Shown here piece by piece: positions 1 through 11,008 of a stretch of DNA of 64,000 nucleotides. The stretch comes from Malus domestica (Eukaryota; Streptophyta; Magnoliopsida; Rosales; Rosaceae). How positions within the stretch are numbered: the stretch's first letter is position 1; every line of letters begins with the position of its first letter. Where the stretch lies: contig NC_091673.1 in NCBI RefSeq assembly GCF_042453785.1, positions 15,347,501-15,411,500 on the forward strand, written 5' to 3'. The notes beneath the pieces are model-generated. The model had not been told where the DNA came from. It was given only the letters and a program-made list of their open reading frames with translations, and did not search any database. A program made the position numbers and the translations under genes.

Positions 1-1109
1 TTAATATAATAATTAAGTGTCAGTGGGTCACAGAGAACCCACACTCATTTTGAATGCAGAAAATTTGGTCTCGAATAATGGAGGGTGGGAGTTACGGTTA
101 TGTTCAAGTGAATGATTTTGACTTTTGAGAGCTTGAGAATAGTAAGTTTGGGGCCTAAATAGTCATTTCATATTAGGGGTATAGTCATTTAATAAAAAAC
201 TTAAAGCTTAATTTTAGCCATGCACTCTGTAACTCTATTTTGATCTCACTTTACTCATGTAACTAAAAAAGTCACCATTTTACTCCCTGAAACTCAAGAT
301 TCGTTCCACTTTGACTCTTGGATTCTCTCTTCTCCCTAAAACTTATAGGTTGCCTTCTGAAACATATGTGGAACTCAACATCGAATAAGACTATGTTACA
401 TATGCAATAAACTTGGTTATAAATCTCTATTATGCGTTAACATTCAACAATCAAAGAATATTAAGTTTAAAATAAATTGAAAAGATGAAAAATATATAAT
501 AAAAAAAAATTGATTAGTCTGGCACGCCCAAGTCAAACCCACATAAGAAATGAACAAATCTAAGGTAATGTGAAGCGAATTTTGAGTTTTATAGAGACGA
601 CTTTCAAGTTTCAGAGGGCATAATAGGATCAAAATCGAGTTACAGGGGCAATATGAGGCGAACTATGAGTTTTAGGGAATAAAGTGGGATTGAAATCGAG
701 TTTCAGAGGTGTAAGCCTAAGTTTAATTGGGAAAGTACTTAGGGTGGGTAGAAAGTATGTAATTAAGGTCTCATATGATTCGCCACTTTGTACTACGTAT
801 TATTTTTTAGTTGTAAATGACAGGTATTAGGTTCGAATTCAATTCTCCCTAAAACGAAATCGAATTAAATTATTATTGCTAACCAATTATAAAACTTATT
901 CCAATATAATTATTAATATCATTAGGCCTGGTTGGACAACTTAAGACCCAAACTCTGGCCATATTTCAGTTCCGGTGGGCCAAGGCCTGAAAATGTATTT
1001 CCGGTCCGGGTCTGTGCGGCCTATATTTTAGCCGGAGAACACAATATAGTCACTTAACTGAATTACACAACGCAACACTCACACTATCAACGCTTTGGAA
1101 TCTCCGTCA
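1..1109. other. Intergenic; degenerate SINE-like stretch near 770-890
   Basis: No gene is recognised here. Around 770-890 a stretch with 'taggttcgaattcaattctc' followed by 'attattattgctaaccaatt' resembles a decayed copy of the tRNA-derived repeat seen better preserved near 7980-8140; this is a weak call. A TATA-like 'ctatatttta' near 1020-1030 lies about 85 bases before the TSC10 start codon and could serve its promoter. Confidence 0.3.
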
Positions 1110-2833
1110 ATGGTGGACCTCTCCTTCCTCGCCCTCCTCCTCCTCCTCCCGCTCGCCCTCCTTTTCCTCATTCTCTACGTCATAGTCCGGCCCTGCCCCG
1201 TCAATATCCCAATCAAGAACCGCCACGTGTTCATCACCGGAGGCTCCAGCGGAATCGGTCTCGCCCTGGCCCACCAGGCCGCCACGGAGGGCGCAAGAGT
1301 CTCCATCCTCGCGCGCTCCCTCGACAAGCTCGAGGAAGCAAAGAACTACATCCAGCTGTCCACCGGCATCGACGTGTCAATCTTCGCCGCCGACGTCCGC
1401 GACTACGACGCCGTTTTGAAGGCAGTGGAGGAGGCGGGTCCCATCGACTTGTTGATCGTGAACCAGGGGGTGTTCGTCGCCGAGGAGCTCGAGAAGCAGG
1501 GATTGGATGAGGTGAGGTTCATGGTGGACGTCAATCTGATTGGGAGCTTCAACATGATCAAAGCCGCTCTCCCCGAAATGAAGAAGGGAGAGGACCGTGG
1601 GCCCCGCTCGATCGCGCTGATGTCATCCCAGGCCGGCCAGGTCGGAATCTACGGCTACACGGCCTACTCCGCCAGCAAGTTCGGGCTCCGTGGCTTGGGC
1701 GAGGCTCTGCAGCAAGAGGTGATTTCTCACGACATTCACGTTTCTCTTGTATTCCCGCCGGACACAGACACCCCTGGTTTCGCTGAAGGTAAAACTGTAA
1801 AAGAGTTGTAAATGTTGGACGTGGAATTTGATTGTTTCGCCTTGATTTTTCGTACGAGCGATATTCTACTTTAAACTAATACAAACTGCTAAACATGGGG
1901 AGGGGGATTCGAACTTGGATGCATTGGAATGTTAAATGCAGGTAGGGAGATTCGAACTTTGGTGCATTGGGGGGCACATCCGCTCTAGACAACGTGGCTT
2001 CGCGTGATTTTGCTCTAATTTTGATATTCAATTGTTGTAGAGAACAAGAGGCGGCCGCCGCTGACTGGCATTATAGCGGAGTCGTCTGGGGCGATGAAAG
2101 CCGAAGATGTTGCGAAGAGGGCTTTGGATGGGATTAAGTCCGCTTCTTTTATTGTGCGTTGCAACTTTGAAGGGTTATTGTTGTCTATTGCCACTGCTGG
2201 GATGTCTCCTCAGAGGTCGTTCGTTATGGCATTTTTGGAGGTGGTTGCGGGTGGTTTGGTTCGTCTTGTTGCTCTGTGTTTTCAGTGGAGTTGGTATACC
2301 AGCATACACAAGTGGCAAGCACAGAGCAAGAGTAAGTATAGTTTCATATCGCGGTTTAACTGATTATGTTTTAGTTTTCGGTTTGATCTTACTGCATTAG
2401 AGATTGTATTTCCCACACACAATTGCCAATTGTCTGTATATTTCCTGTTGTTATCCAAACTGCCTAGTTTAATGAATGATGCTGCCGGGTTTAGATGTTT
2501 AATGCATTTGAATTACTCGTATTGCGTATCCAACTTTGCAATATGGTCCATGATCGGAGGGAATGCAGGACTAGCACCGGTGTAGCTGACTGAACGGTTG
2601 TCATTGCTAGTTAGTAGGAGATGAACTCATGAAAGTGAAATTATTCATCTGTCGTCGTAGAAAATATGCCCGAACAGTGGCATCTTAGATTCTTAAGAAC
2701 CTCCTTTCCCTCCGATCTAACGCAACAGTCTGGGAATCCGATTCTTTTCTTTTTTCTGTGATGATTTCCTTGCATGTTTAGTTATGAATGAAACTTGACC
2801 ATTTCCTATGATTTTTTAATTTCAGGGACCTGA
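1110..2833 (+). CDS. TSC10A: 3-ketodihydrosphinganine reductase, TSC10A type
   Basis: Reduces 3-ketodihydrosphinganine to dihydrosphinganine with NADPH, the second step of sphingoid-base synthesis at the ER. I read three exons: 1110-1788, 2041-2331 and 2826-2833, giving 325 residues, close to the roughly 327 of the Arabidopsis enzyme. The frame could open at a TTG at 1095, but ATG 1110 gives a normal start. Residues 4-28 are very hydrophobic, a membrane anchor typical of this family. Short-chain dehydrogenase marks are present: the nucleotide loop TGGSSGIG at 43-50, Ser172/173, and YSASK with Tyr186 and Lys190. Exon 2 carries the expected motif from NKRRP to MSPQRS and ends in KWQAQSK. The last exon encodes only Arg-Thr-stop after a strong GTAAGT donor; without that splice the frame would run on to 2363. 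Intron 1 contains two 'gattcgaac' repeats. Membrane anchor and catalytic residues are seen; the enzyme identity is by family resemblance. Confidence 0.92.
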
Positions 2834-3189
2834 GATTCGTGGTGCTTTGTATAGCACTTGGACTGCAGCTGTCGGTTGTGGGTTACTTTGGTCCGTCGAG
2901 TCTCTGACCTCATCCAGGGTCGAATCTAGTTGTAGAATAAAACAAGCATCGCTACAAGAATAAGGTAGTTGTAGTAAGAAACAAGATAATTGTAGTAAGA
3001 ATACTCATGCAAGGTGTTTCCACAAGAATAATATTTCTTAATTGACTATTTAAAACAAAGTTTGGAAAGGGTTTGATTTTGAAATTTAAAATAATAATAA
3101 CGAATTTAATAAAAAGACCCAAATGACTTTTTTTAAAGCTTGAGATATCCTGAACATATAGGCCGTTGTCAAGACACCTTCTTAGACAC
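2834..3189. other. TSC10 3' flank
   Basis: Probable 3' UTR followed by AT-rich sequence with short 'gtagtaagaa' reiterations near 2950-3000. No gene seen. Confidence 0.4.
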
Positions 3190-3477
3190 CAAAAAGCTTA
3201 ATTAACCCCAAAATGTCACTTTGAGAGCACTACGCACTGCTTTCTTTATTTCATCACCATAAATTATCTACCTAGTAGAAAAATCTGAAACTTTTACACG
3301 AACATCCTTCAATTAGAATTACTTCAAAACTCGTCCATTTGATCAAAAATTGATCAAGAGGAAGTTGAATGTCCTACATTGAGAATATCAATCAAGGTAT
3401 CAAAATTTCACTAAAATAATCAATAAATTATAACTAAAAGTAAAGTAAAATATATAGCATAATATCGACTCATCAAT
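3190..3477. mobile_element. LTR fragment, diverged kin of the 40-49 kb Athila-like element
   Basis: This stretch aligns by eye with the last ~285 bases (plus-strand sense) of the LTRs at 41325-41608 and 48920-49202: shared 'gcactgctt', 'atttgatc', 'gtcctacattga' and the terminal 'actcatca'. It is well diverged, so it is an old fossil; no partner LTR or internal region is nearby. Confidence 0.6.
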
Positions 3478-3693
3478 AGATGTCAGGAGTCTTAGGCTTA
3501 GGAATTTGAGACAACTCTTGAGATTTCTTTTGATACACTTTGAATTTTGTTTCTAGTCGATTTATTTCGTTGTTTATATAGATTACATGAGGACGGGTGT
3601 AAGCACGGTTGATCAACGAGTTTTTTTTTTTAAATGTGTTGTATTTCATTCCCCGCCAAAAATTCAATATGTTCAGATGAAATTGTTTGTTGC

Positions 3694-3892
3694 GGAACCG
3701 TATCCCCTCCGAACCTAATAAAACTGAGCCTATTACTGAGTAAGGGATTCGAACCATTGAAATTTGATCAAATGACTACAAACAGGGGCCCTCTAATAGT
3801 TATAATAATTGTAGCCGTTAAATCAAATTTCAACGGCCCGGATCCCTTACTCAGCAGGCTCAATATATTTGGGTCCGGAGGGATCCCCTTCC
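3694..3892. mobile_element. 199-bp Mutator-type MITE (foldback), copy 1
   Basis: Almost the whole element is one imperfect inverted repeat: the left arm with 'gagcctattactgagtaagg' pairs with the right arm with 'ccttactcagcaggctc'. It is flanked by a 9-base target duplication with one mismatch, GTTTGTTGC (3685-3693) and GTTTTTTGC (3893-3901). Ends are GGAA..TTCC. The centre carries 'acaggggccctctaatag', shared in reverse with the element at 30267-30465, which is also exactly 199 bases. A 9-base duplication with long terminal repeats points to the Mutator (MULE) superfamily. Confidence 0.75.
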
Positions 3893-4688
3893 GTTTTTTG
3901 CCTCGTAATTTTGTTGTCGTAAATACTAAAGACGAGGTGGCATACGAAATTTTGGCTTGGACATTGTTTTAGCGTAAGAAATCATTTCTCCTTACCTGCA
4001 ATTCACAAATTTGAAACATATGTGACAGTAAATTATTAGTCTAGAAAAAACTTTATGCACACATAGCAAATTATCATTTGTTTACAAGAATGAACGACTT
4101 TTTACACGTAAGGAACCAAATATTTTCTATGTTAAAATACAAACTTGTAAATAAATTATTGTAATCAAAAAGACGTTTCGACTAAACCAATACCTAAGAA
4201 AAGTTATTTTCCTGCACTTTTCCTTTCATTTTTTAAATTTTACACTGTGTTTGGATGAGGAAATTTAAAATTACTAAAAAAATTCCAAAATGATGGAAAT
4301 AGAAATGACAGAATTTGTTTTTCTAGAATTAGTGAGTTTTTTTGTTTGATTAACCTAAAAGAATAATGAAATTTTGAATGCGGAATTTCATGTGTAGTCA
4401 TTAATATGCGGAATTTTAAGCTTACTCTCATAGAAATTAGAAAATGACAAAGATTTACATAGAATTAGACTTGGAAATTGGAGGTCTCAAATTTCAAAAT
4501 TTTTTTTTCATGCAAAAGTTCTAAATTATTACGTTAATGAATCTAAATAAGAAAATTGGTGCATATGAATTTTAAATTCTGATTTTTTAGAAAATTGGTG
4601 CATATGAATTTTAATCTAAATAAGAAAACTGGTGCATATGAATTTTAAATTCTGATTTTTTTTCCGAATTCTAAGTTTATTAGATCAA
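3893..4688. other. AT-rich spacer
   Basis: No gene seen. Near 4555-4660 a phrase 'ggtgcatatgaattttaa' occurs about three times as a short local duplication. Confidence 0.4.
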
Positions 4689-5156
4689 TGACACACCCCG
4701 ACCGAGATCAAGGCATGCTGGCCGTCACGTGAGAGTGACGTAGCCATGTGCACAGTGCGAAAACAATGAAGATAAGAATTATATGAATAATTAAAAACCG
4801 AAACAACTAGAGTGCACTACTAAACAGGAAGTGTTAGGAGTAAGATACAAAAGTAAACACTCCTAATCAGAGCATATAAAGTCTAGGTGCAGTCCAGTAG
4901 GACAAGTACTAATTATACAGTACCATAAGATGTTTTACAATTATTTAGATAGGTCAGAACCGTCGAAGTCCTCGCACCCAGCAATTGCAAACTTACTTAA
5001 AACCTGGAGGGGAGCAAAACAGAAAACGTGAGTGGGCAAAAACAAATGTTTTACAAAACCATTTCATTTATCAACATATCTAACCCCTCGCTATAAAACA
5101 TATATAATTTTTCTCAGAATCAAGATATATGCATATACATAAATATATATGAAATT

Positions 5157-6070
5157 AGAGTAAACTGTCGGTTTACCCCCTGAACTTTCACCTCACTTTC
5201 GATTTCCCCCCTGAACTTTTCCATTGGAAAATTAAGGACTCAAACTAATTTTTTTAGCCAATTTGCCCCCTACCGTTAGTTTTTCATATATTCCATCCAT
5301 ATTTCCGTTAAGTGAGACCATGTGCACAACATGTGGGGGTAGTTAAGTTACTTCACTCTTAAAAATGATTAAAAAACTGAAAATAATAAAAAAAGCAAAA
5401 CTTTCCCTCTATTTTTTCCCGCTAATTCCTATCCTCGATTTTATTTTTCCCTCTCATTCATATGCATGAGAAATGACATATGGTGTTATTGTCTACCATT
5501 TTTATTTTCTCTAACAAATTAATAATTTGACAAATGCTAATGGTGCTATTGTCTCAAAAGCAGTGCATTAATATAAGAAACCCTAGTCTTTTTTATGGAC
5601 ATGTTTCTTATATTAATGCACTGCTTTGGAGACAATAACACCATGAGCATTTGTCAAATTATTAATTTGTTAGAGAAAATAAAAATGGTAGTACATGCTT
5701 CAAAAAAAGATTAACTTAGCTACTTATGAAGACAATAACACCATATGTTATTTTTCATGCATAGGAATGAGAGGGAAAATTAAAATTGAGGATAGGAATT
5801 AGCGGAAAAAAATAGAGGAAAAATTATTATTATTATTATTATTTATTTTCAGTTTTTAATCATTTTTAAATTGAAATGACTTAACTATCCTTACATGTTA
5901 TGCACATGGTCTCATTTAACGGAAATATGGATGGAATATATGAAAAACTAACGGTAGGGGGCAAATTGGCTAAAAAAATTAGTTTGAGTCCTTAATTTTC
6001 CAATAGAAAAATTCAGGGGGGAAATCGAAAGTGAGGTGAAAGTTCAGGGGGTAAACCGACAGTTTACCCT
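5157..6070. mobile_element. 914-bp foldback element nested in the solo LTR
   Basis: Two arms of roughly 440 bases are inverted copies of one another: 'gtaaactgtcggtttacccc' near 5160 returns in reverse at 6045-6069, and the central 'gcattaatataagaaac' and 'gtttcttatattaatgc' pair around 5580-5620. An 8-base duplication ATGAAATT flanks it (5149-5156 and 6071-6078; a ninth base could extend it). No frame inside looks coding. The duplication length fits hAT or Mutator foldbacks. A decayed fragment of one arm appears near 29215-29390. Confidence 0.75.
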
Positions 6071-6631
6071 ATGAAATTATATCAATTCAAATCATGCTTC
6101 ACATAATCATATTTATATGTATGCCATGCCAAGATATAACAGAGTAAGCAATTTAGGTAAGAATAATTTCATATAAATATAACATGTTAGCCGAAACCCC
6201 TGTGGTAGTCTGTACGGCTGAATTCATAGCTCAAAATCAATCTAGCCAGAGTCACTACAATGACCTATACGGCAACATACTGCACAAGAGTTAGAACCAA
6301 AGGAAAAGGTCTGTACGACAATAATGGGTGTGATCTAATTATACTCAATACTACTCTCACATAATAGCTGGGCGATAAATCGCTAGTCACCTACGAGTCG
6401 GAACCACCTAAGATGGTCTATGCGACAAGACTGTGCACTTAAATTCGATCCAATATGAGCATATGGTGCGGGAGGTGACATAATAAACAGGTCTGTGCCA
6501 TATCTCTGGCTAAATCACAATCACCCTAGGTGCAGTTTTATGAGCTCAACATTATTCAATTACATATCACATCATTGACAATTCACATAACCAAACATAA
6601 CTCACCTGAGCTTGCCTGAGCGTCCACAGCA

Positions 6632-6633
<2 letters not shown>

Positions 6634-6680
<47 letters not shown>
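6634..6680. repeat. (TA)n microsatellite
   Basis: About 23 uninterrupted TA units, inside the solo-LTR-like element. Confidence 0.95.
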
Positions 6681-6683
<3 letters not shown>

Positions 6684-7140
6684 CATCATTTACCAATTCA
6701 TATACGAATTATACTTATATGCATGGCATTTACGACATACTTTCATTTAAACACATATTTCTGGGAAAATATCAAGTATATAAATATATACTGAAAACCA
6801 AAAGCCCACTCACTGGTATGTCGAAGGGTCGTAGCCCCCGAGTCTCCCTTGAACACGCTCGTTCTTGGGATAAGTCTCACCTATATGCGAATTAACTATA
6901 AAAAACGTTATTTAAAGAACATAGGTAAAACTAGCTAATAACTTCTCATACAATGCTCAATTTTGGTATTTGAATATACCACAATGACCTACACAACTCC
7001 ACGAACATCCCCATATTTTTAGAATAATTTTCTGACATCCCACCCGCCGCCACGCACCGGCCAAGGCACGGCAATATGCGCCCCCACGCGCGGCCACGTA
7101 ACAGGCATACTGACGGTATCAGTCAACACCATCAGGAATA

Positions 7141-7254
7141 TTCCGTGGAATATTTCGTCAAATAGTAACAAAATCTGTTAAATTTAACTGACGTCGTGGA
7201 ATATTCCGTCAAACTTGACGGAATATTCCGTCAAACTTGACGGAATATTCCGTC
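7141..7254. repeat. Palindromic GGAATATTCC repeats
   Basis: The palindromic decamer GGAATATTCC recurs with 'gtcaaacttgac' spacers (itself near-palindromic), three close copies at about 7198-7251 and a looser one just upstream. It lies in the right part of the solo-LTR-like element. Confidence 0.8.
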
Positions 7255-7977
7255 ATCCCTAACCTTGAACCTCCGGCGACCGTCGTCGACGCCTGAAACT
7301 GGGTAAAACTTTAAAACACTTATTCTCCTTCGTTTCTTCACCATTTTTCATGAAACTTGAACCATTGGAAAGCTGAAGATGAGAGGAACAACGTTATACC
7401 TATTTGAAGCCTCGAAAACCATTGAATCACGCCTGAGCAAGCTCGATAATTTCGGCCAAACTTGTAGTGCTTCGATTTCAGTCCTCCGACGTCCAATTCA
7501 CTCTATTTTTTCTTCTCCGAGCCTCACAAGGACGTCCTAAAGCTTCCTATGTCCTGAAAATTCCCTGAAACACAAGATTTTACGTGTGCATGAACAATGC
7601 ACAAAATCGGGGTTAGGGTTTCTCGGGTTTTTCACGGTTTCAAGTCCTAAGAATAGTATAGATGTACTCAGGGGCTTGCAAGGAACGAGAATCTCACCTT
7701 TAGAATGTCGATCCGTGCATGAGTGTGAGCTTTGTTACTTGTCCGTACGTGAGGGAAAGAGAGAGAGTCCGAGAGATGAGAGAGCACGGGAGAGAAGAGA
7801 GAGGGTGCGTGTGTTATGTGTGAGCTCCACATGGTCACCACCCAACCAAGGAAATAACATCTAAGTCTCCAAAATAAGTCTCACACACACTAAAATTTCA
7901 ATATCCAAGGATAAAATCGTCATTTTACATCACTGATAATAATAATTTGGGACGGGCTGTGACAATCAAAACAAGAT

Positions 7978-8140
7978 ACTCAATACTACGATCTGGTGGT
8001 ATTCCTTCTCACTTTGAAGTAAGAGGTTTTAGGTTCGAATATCGTGGACAGGGAATTCAATACCAAATTAGGCTACCAATTATATGGTTTCGCCGAACTC
8101 TCCCTCTTCTTAATATAAAAATATCGATATACTCCAAAGA
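7978..8140 (+). repeat. tRNA-derived SINE-like repeat
   Basis: 'ctggtggtattccttctcac' (A-box-like) followed 30-40 bases later by 'ttttaggttcgaatatcg' (B-box-like) matches the layout of common plant tRNA-derived SINEs, ending in an A-rich tail near 8140. Target duplications were not resolved. Confidence 0.55.
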
Positions 8141-8464
8141 AAAAAAAAATCAAAACAAAATCGATGGACAGAAACAAACCGATTCGTGCTGAGGAGAAAA
8201 TGAGATGCCCATTCCGAAGACCAAAACAACGTTGTTTTTTTTTAATTTTTTTGGAAACTCCAAAACGACGTTGTTTCGCATTTCGGCCCATGAATGATCC
8301 AGACGTGACTCCCAGCCCAAGTGAGTAGAACCATCCAGACCGTTATCTTAGGGCTCTCTCCTCTGATAGGTCGTTACAATCGCCACCTTCCTCCAATTGG
8401 GGAACAACTTACCAACAAAGCGAAACGAATCGAGTGAGTCGACTCAGCTGCTCAGCACTCAGCA

Positions 8465-9845
8465 ATGGCGTCCACACTTCTGAAGCGAACGAGCTTCTCC
8501 GCAATGAAATCAGTGGTCAGAGGCTTCCAAATCGGAGCTCAATCAAGAGCCTACGCGGCGGCTGCAGTCGGGACCGACTTAGTCTCCGCCGCACCCAATG
8601 TTTCCCTCCAGAAAGCTCGCACCTGGGACGAAGGTGTCTCCTCCAACTTCGCCACCACTCCTCTCAAAGACATTTTCAAGGTTTTATTTTTCAGTTATTT
8701 AATTTTTCTATTAGCTTTCTGGTTTCAGTAAAATTTCAAGATTCTGGAGGCTCAATATTTTGTGAAAATTGTGTTTCAGGGCAAGAAAGTCGTCATCTTT
8801 GGACTCCCTGTAAGTTAATCTCTCTGTTTATATCATACGTTTGATGTAATTAGATATATGTTAGTGAGAAATGCCAAATTTAGGGTCAGTAAAACACTGA
8901 AAAAATGAGTAAATTATGAATCAAAAGCACTGAACTTTTGAATCTTGTGAGTTTCTAGTAGAGGAATTTATGTGGTTATTTTGTTTTCGATATGTCAGGG
9001 TGCCTTCACTGGTGTTTGTTCTGCGCAACACGTGCCTAGTTACAAGAACCAAATTGATAAGTTTAAGGCTAAAGGGGTTGACTCTGTGATTTGTGTAGCT
9101 GTGAATGATCCATATGTTATGAAGGGCTGGGCAAACAACCTTGAAGCCAAAGAAGCTGTAAGTTTTCTCTTTATATTGAGTACTGCCCTTTTGTTTTTCG
9201 AAATAAGTACGTTTTCAGGTTACGCTGCTCTTAATGATTTCAATTGAATCAAAAGTAGATAGATGGATGTCTGAATCTTCAATCCTAAAATCAAATTCCA
9301 AATTGTAGCTAGTTGCATTCCTTGTCTAAGCGGCTAGCTTATAAGAGTTCATGAGTCAGTCTCGAGGCTAACTTACTTGGAGAACAATCGAGGTTTTTAT
9401 AAAGGTGAATTTTTAATTTCTTTGTTAGTCTCAAGTAGTTTAAGTTGGATTACTCTTTTCACTTGTACATGGTACAAACCGCATCTGGCAATTCCTTCAA
9501 AGTTGAGCAACAGTGCTGTATTGATTCAATGTAAATTATTGCATCATCAGTTTTCTTATTTGAAATTTGGTTAAATAGATTGAGTTCTATGGGGACTTCG
9601 ATGGCAGCTTCCACAAAAGCTTGGAATTGGATAAAGATCTCAGTGGTGCTTTGCTTGGACACCGCTCTCAAAGGTAATAACCATCAGTTGTATTTGTTTT
9701 TGTGCTTTGAAATTGAGTGTTTTTGGTCTCTTGATGCAGATGGTCAGCTTATGTGGTCGACGGGAAGGTAAAAACTCTAAATGTGGAGGAAGTCCCATCA
9801 GACTTCAAGGTTTCTGGCGGGGATGTAATTTTGGGACAGATCTAG
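8465..9845 (+). CDS. PRXIIF: Peroxiredoxin-2F, mitochondrial
   Basis: Thiol peroxidase that reduces hydrogen peroxide and alkyl hydroperoxides in the mitochondrial matrix. Five exons fit: 8465-8680, 8780-8809, 8999-9157, 9579-9673 and 9740-9845, giving 201 residues, the usual length for this protein. The first ~30 residues are rich in Ser, Arg and Ala with almost no acids, as a mitochondrial presequence should be. Exon 3 opens with GAFTGVCS, completing the type II motif with peroxidatic Cys89; Cys114 in SVICVAV is the expected resolving cysteine 25 residues later. The C terminus reads KVSGGDVILGQI then TAG. All splice sites are GT..AG and phases join cleanly. The tiny 30-base exon 2 (GKKVVIFGLP) is too short to stand out alone. 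Identity is by family recognition; function is not in doubt for an intact copy. Confidence 0.96.
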
Positions 9846-11008
9846 AGCTCTTCGTTTTTATGACAATTTACACAGTGCTTGATCTATATGATGAGACATG
9901 TCATCCATCTGCATCCTTAATAATCGAGTTCTGTTGAGTTTAGTTTGTGAATAAGGTTATGAAGAAGCCCGAGTTTCGGCATGATATATCTCAGCTAGTT
10001 TGAAGTTTTCGCGTGTTATGTCTTTACGACTGGGGCATGTCCCGCCATTAGCTTTGTTTCCCATTTCATATTTTACCCAAGAATCCAACAATATTTTGCA
10101 ATCACATTCCCCTGTTTTTGTTTATGTATTCCTAATTTATCCGTCAGGTTTAGTTTGGTTGGTTCGTCGCGCCCACTTTTGGTATGTAGCTTCCAAGGGT
10201 TTCATAATTGATCATTTAACTCATTTTGTATGGTGGGAATTGCCGTGGTTTTGGGCGCTGCTCTGTTATGCGACATTGATGGTGCTACCGTAGAAAATAC
10301 TTTATATGAAGATTGTTGGGGTGCAGATGCCTGCTTAACTGAACTCAAGCAGAAGAAACTTATTCAAGGTCACACCAGTAATCACTTTTGGTTTGAAATC
10401 ATTAGTTTTTAATTAAATAATTTTATTGATAGCTTCCAGGACGAATGAAAACAAAACTCGCAGGACATGTATGTTATAAAATAAGTTCAAGCAGTTGCGA
10501 CAACTGCTATATATATATTAGGAATTCCCACCAGAATCCACTTAAATACGAAGCAACAAAGGAAAGGAAAATGTGCAGGTCAGGAGAAATAACTCATCAA
10601 CTGCGGTTTCTATGTTTGCATAAATAGGCAACGAGCAGGACGCAAAACCAACCAGCGGTTTGGCTCTTCGCATAACGTCACTTGCTGAGGTGTCTAATGC
10701 TTGGCAGTTAAAACACAGGCCGTGCACTTTGGAGGTTAAAACACAAACCATTAGGAGTTGAGCCAAATCCAAACTCCGTATGGCATCAGTGTCCGCTCTG
10801 CAAGAAAAGCAGGTATACGTTAGGTGTTGCTTCACATGTAATACAAACGGAAATAAAGTTGGGCAAATGAAATGATAATGCACATTTGAGAAGGCTTCTT
10901 TGTATCAAAATGTTGTTCTTGGTTCTATATTTTGAAAAAAATGGTTTCAGATTTCAATATTATCTAGCAACAATCAATCAATAAAAAAAAATGGTCCAAA
11001 ATGTAAAT
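9846..11008. other. Spacer between convergent PRXIIF and RHF1A
   Basis: Holds the PRXIIF 3' UTR and the RHF1A 3' UTR. Open frames at 10000-10412 have no domain I recognise. A polypyrimidine tract with CAG near 10805-10815 (minus strand) could be the acceptor of a last RHF1A exon (see RHF1A). Confidence 0.4.

Larger units (their letters stand above)
4689..7964. mobile_element. Solo-LTR-like element with nested foldback
   Basis: Starts TGACACACCCCGACC and ends GGGACGGGCTGTGACA, flanked by a perfect 5-base duplication ATCAA (4684-4688 and 7965-7969). TG..CA ends, short terminal inversion and a 5-base duplication are what a single LTR of a Ty3-type element leaves. The C-rich ends recall Del/Tekay-type LTRs, which are also kilobases long; that family assignment is inference. 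Without the foldback at 5157-6070 it is about 2.36 kb. No gag or pol frame is seen inside. Short frames here, including one over the TA run, are not genes. Confidence 0.6.

Noticed and set aside
1890-1960. Two 'gattcgaac' B-box-like words in TSC10 intron 1 as a tRNA gene or SINE
   Set aside because: No A box at proper spacing and no cloverleaf; too little to call.
2107-2400. 97-codon frame overlapping TSC10 exon 2
   Set aside because: Shadow frame of the real exon; codon and family evidence support the other frame.
6612-6794. 60-codon frame on plus with IYIYIY
   Set aside because: It is a translation of the (TA)n microsatellite.
10000-10412. Two overlapping plus-strand frames after PRXIIF
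   Set aside because: No recognisable domain, no splice support, placed in the PRXIIF 3' region.
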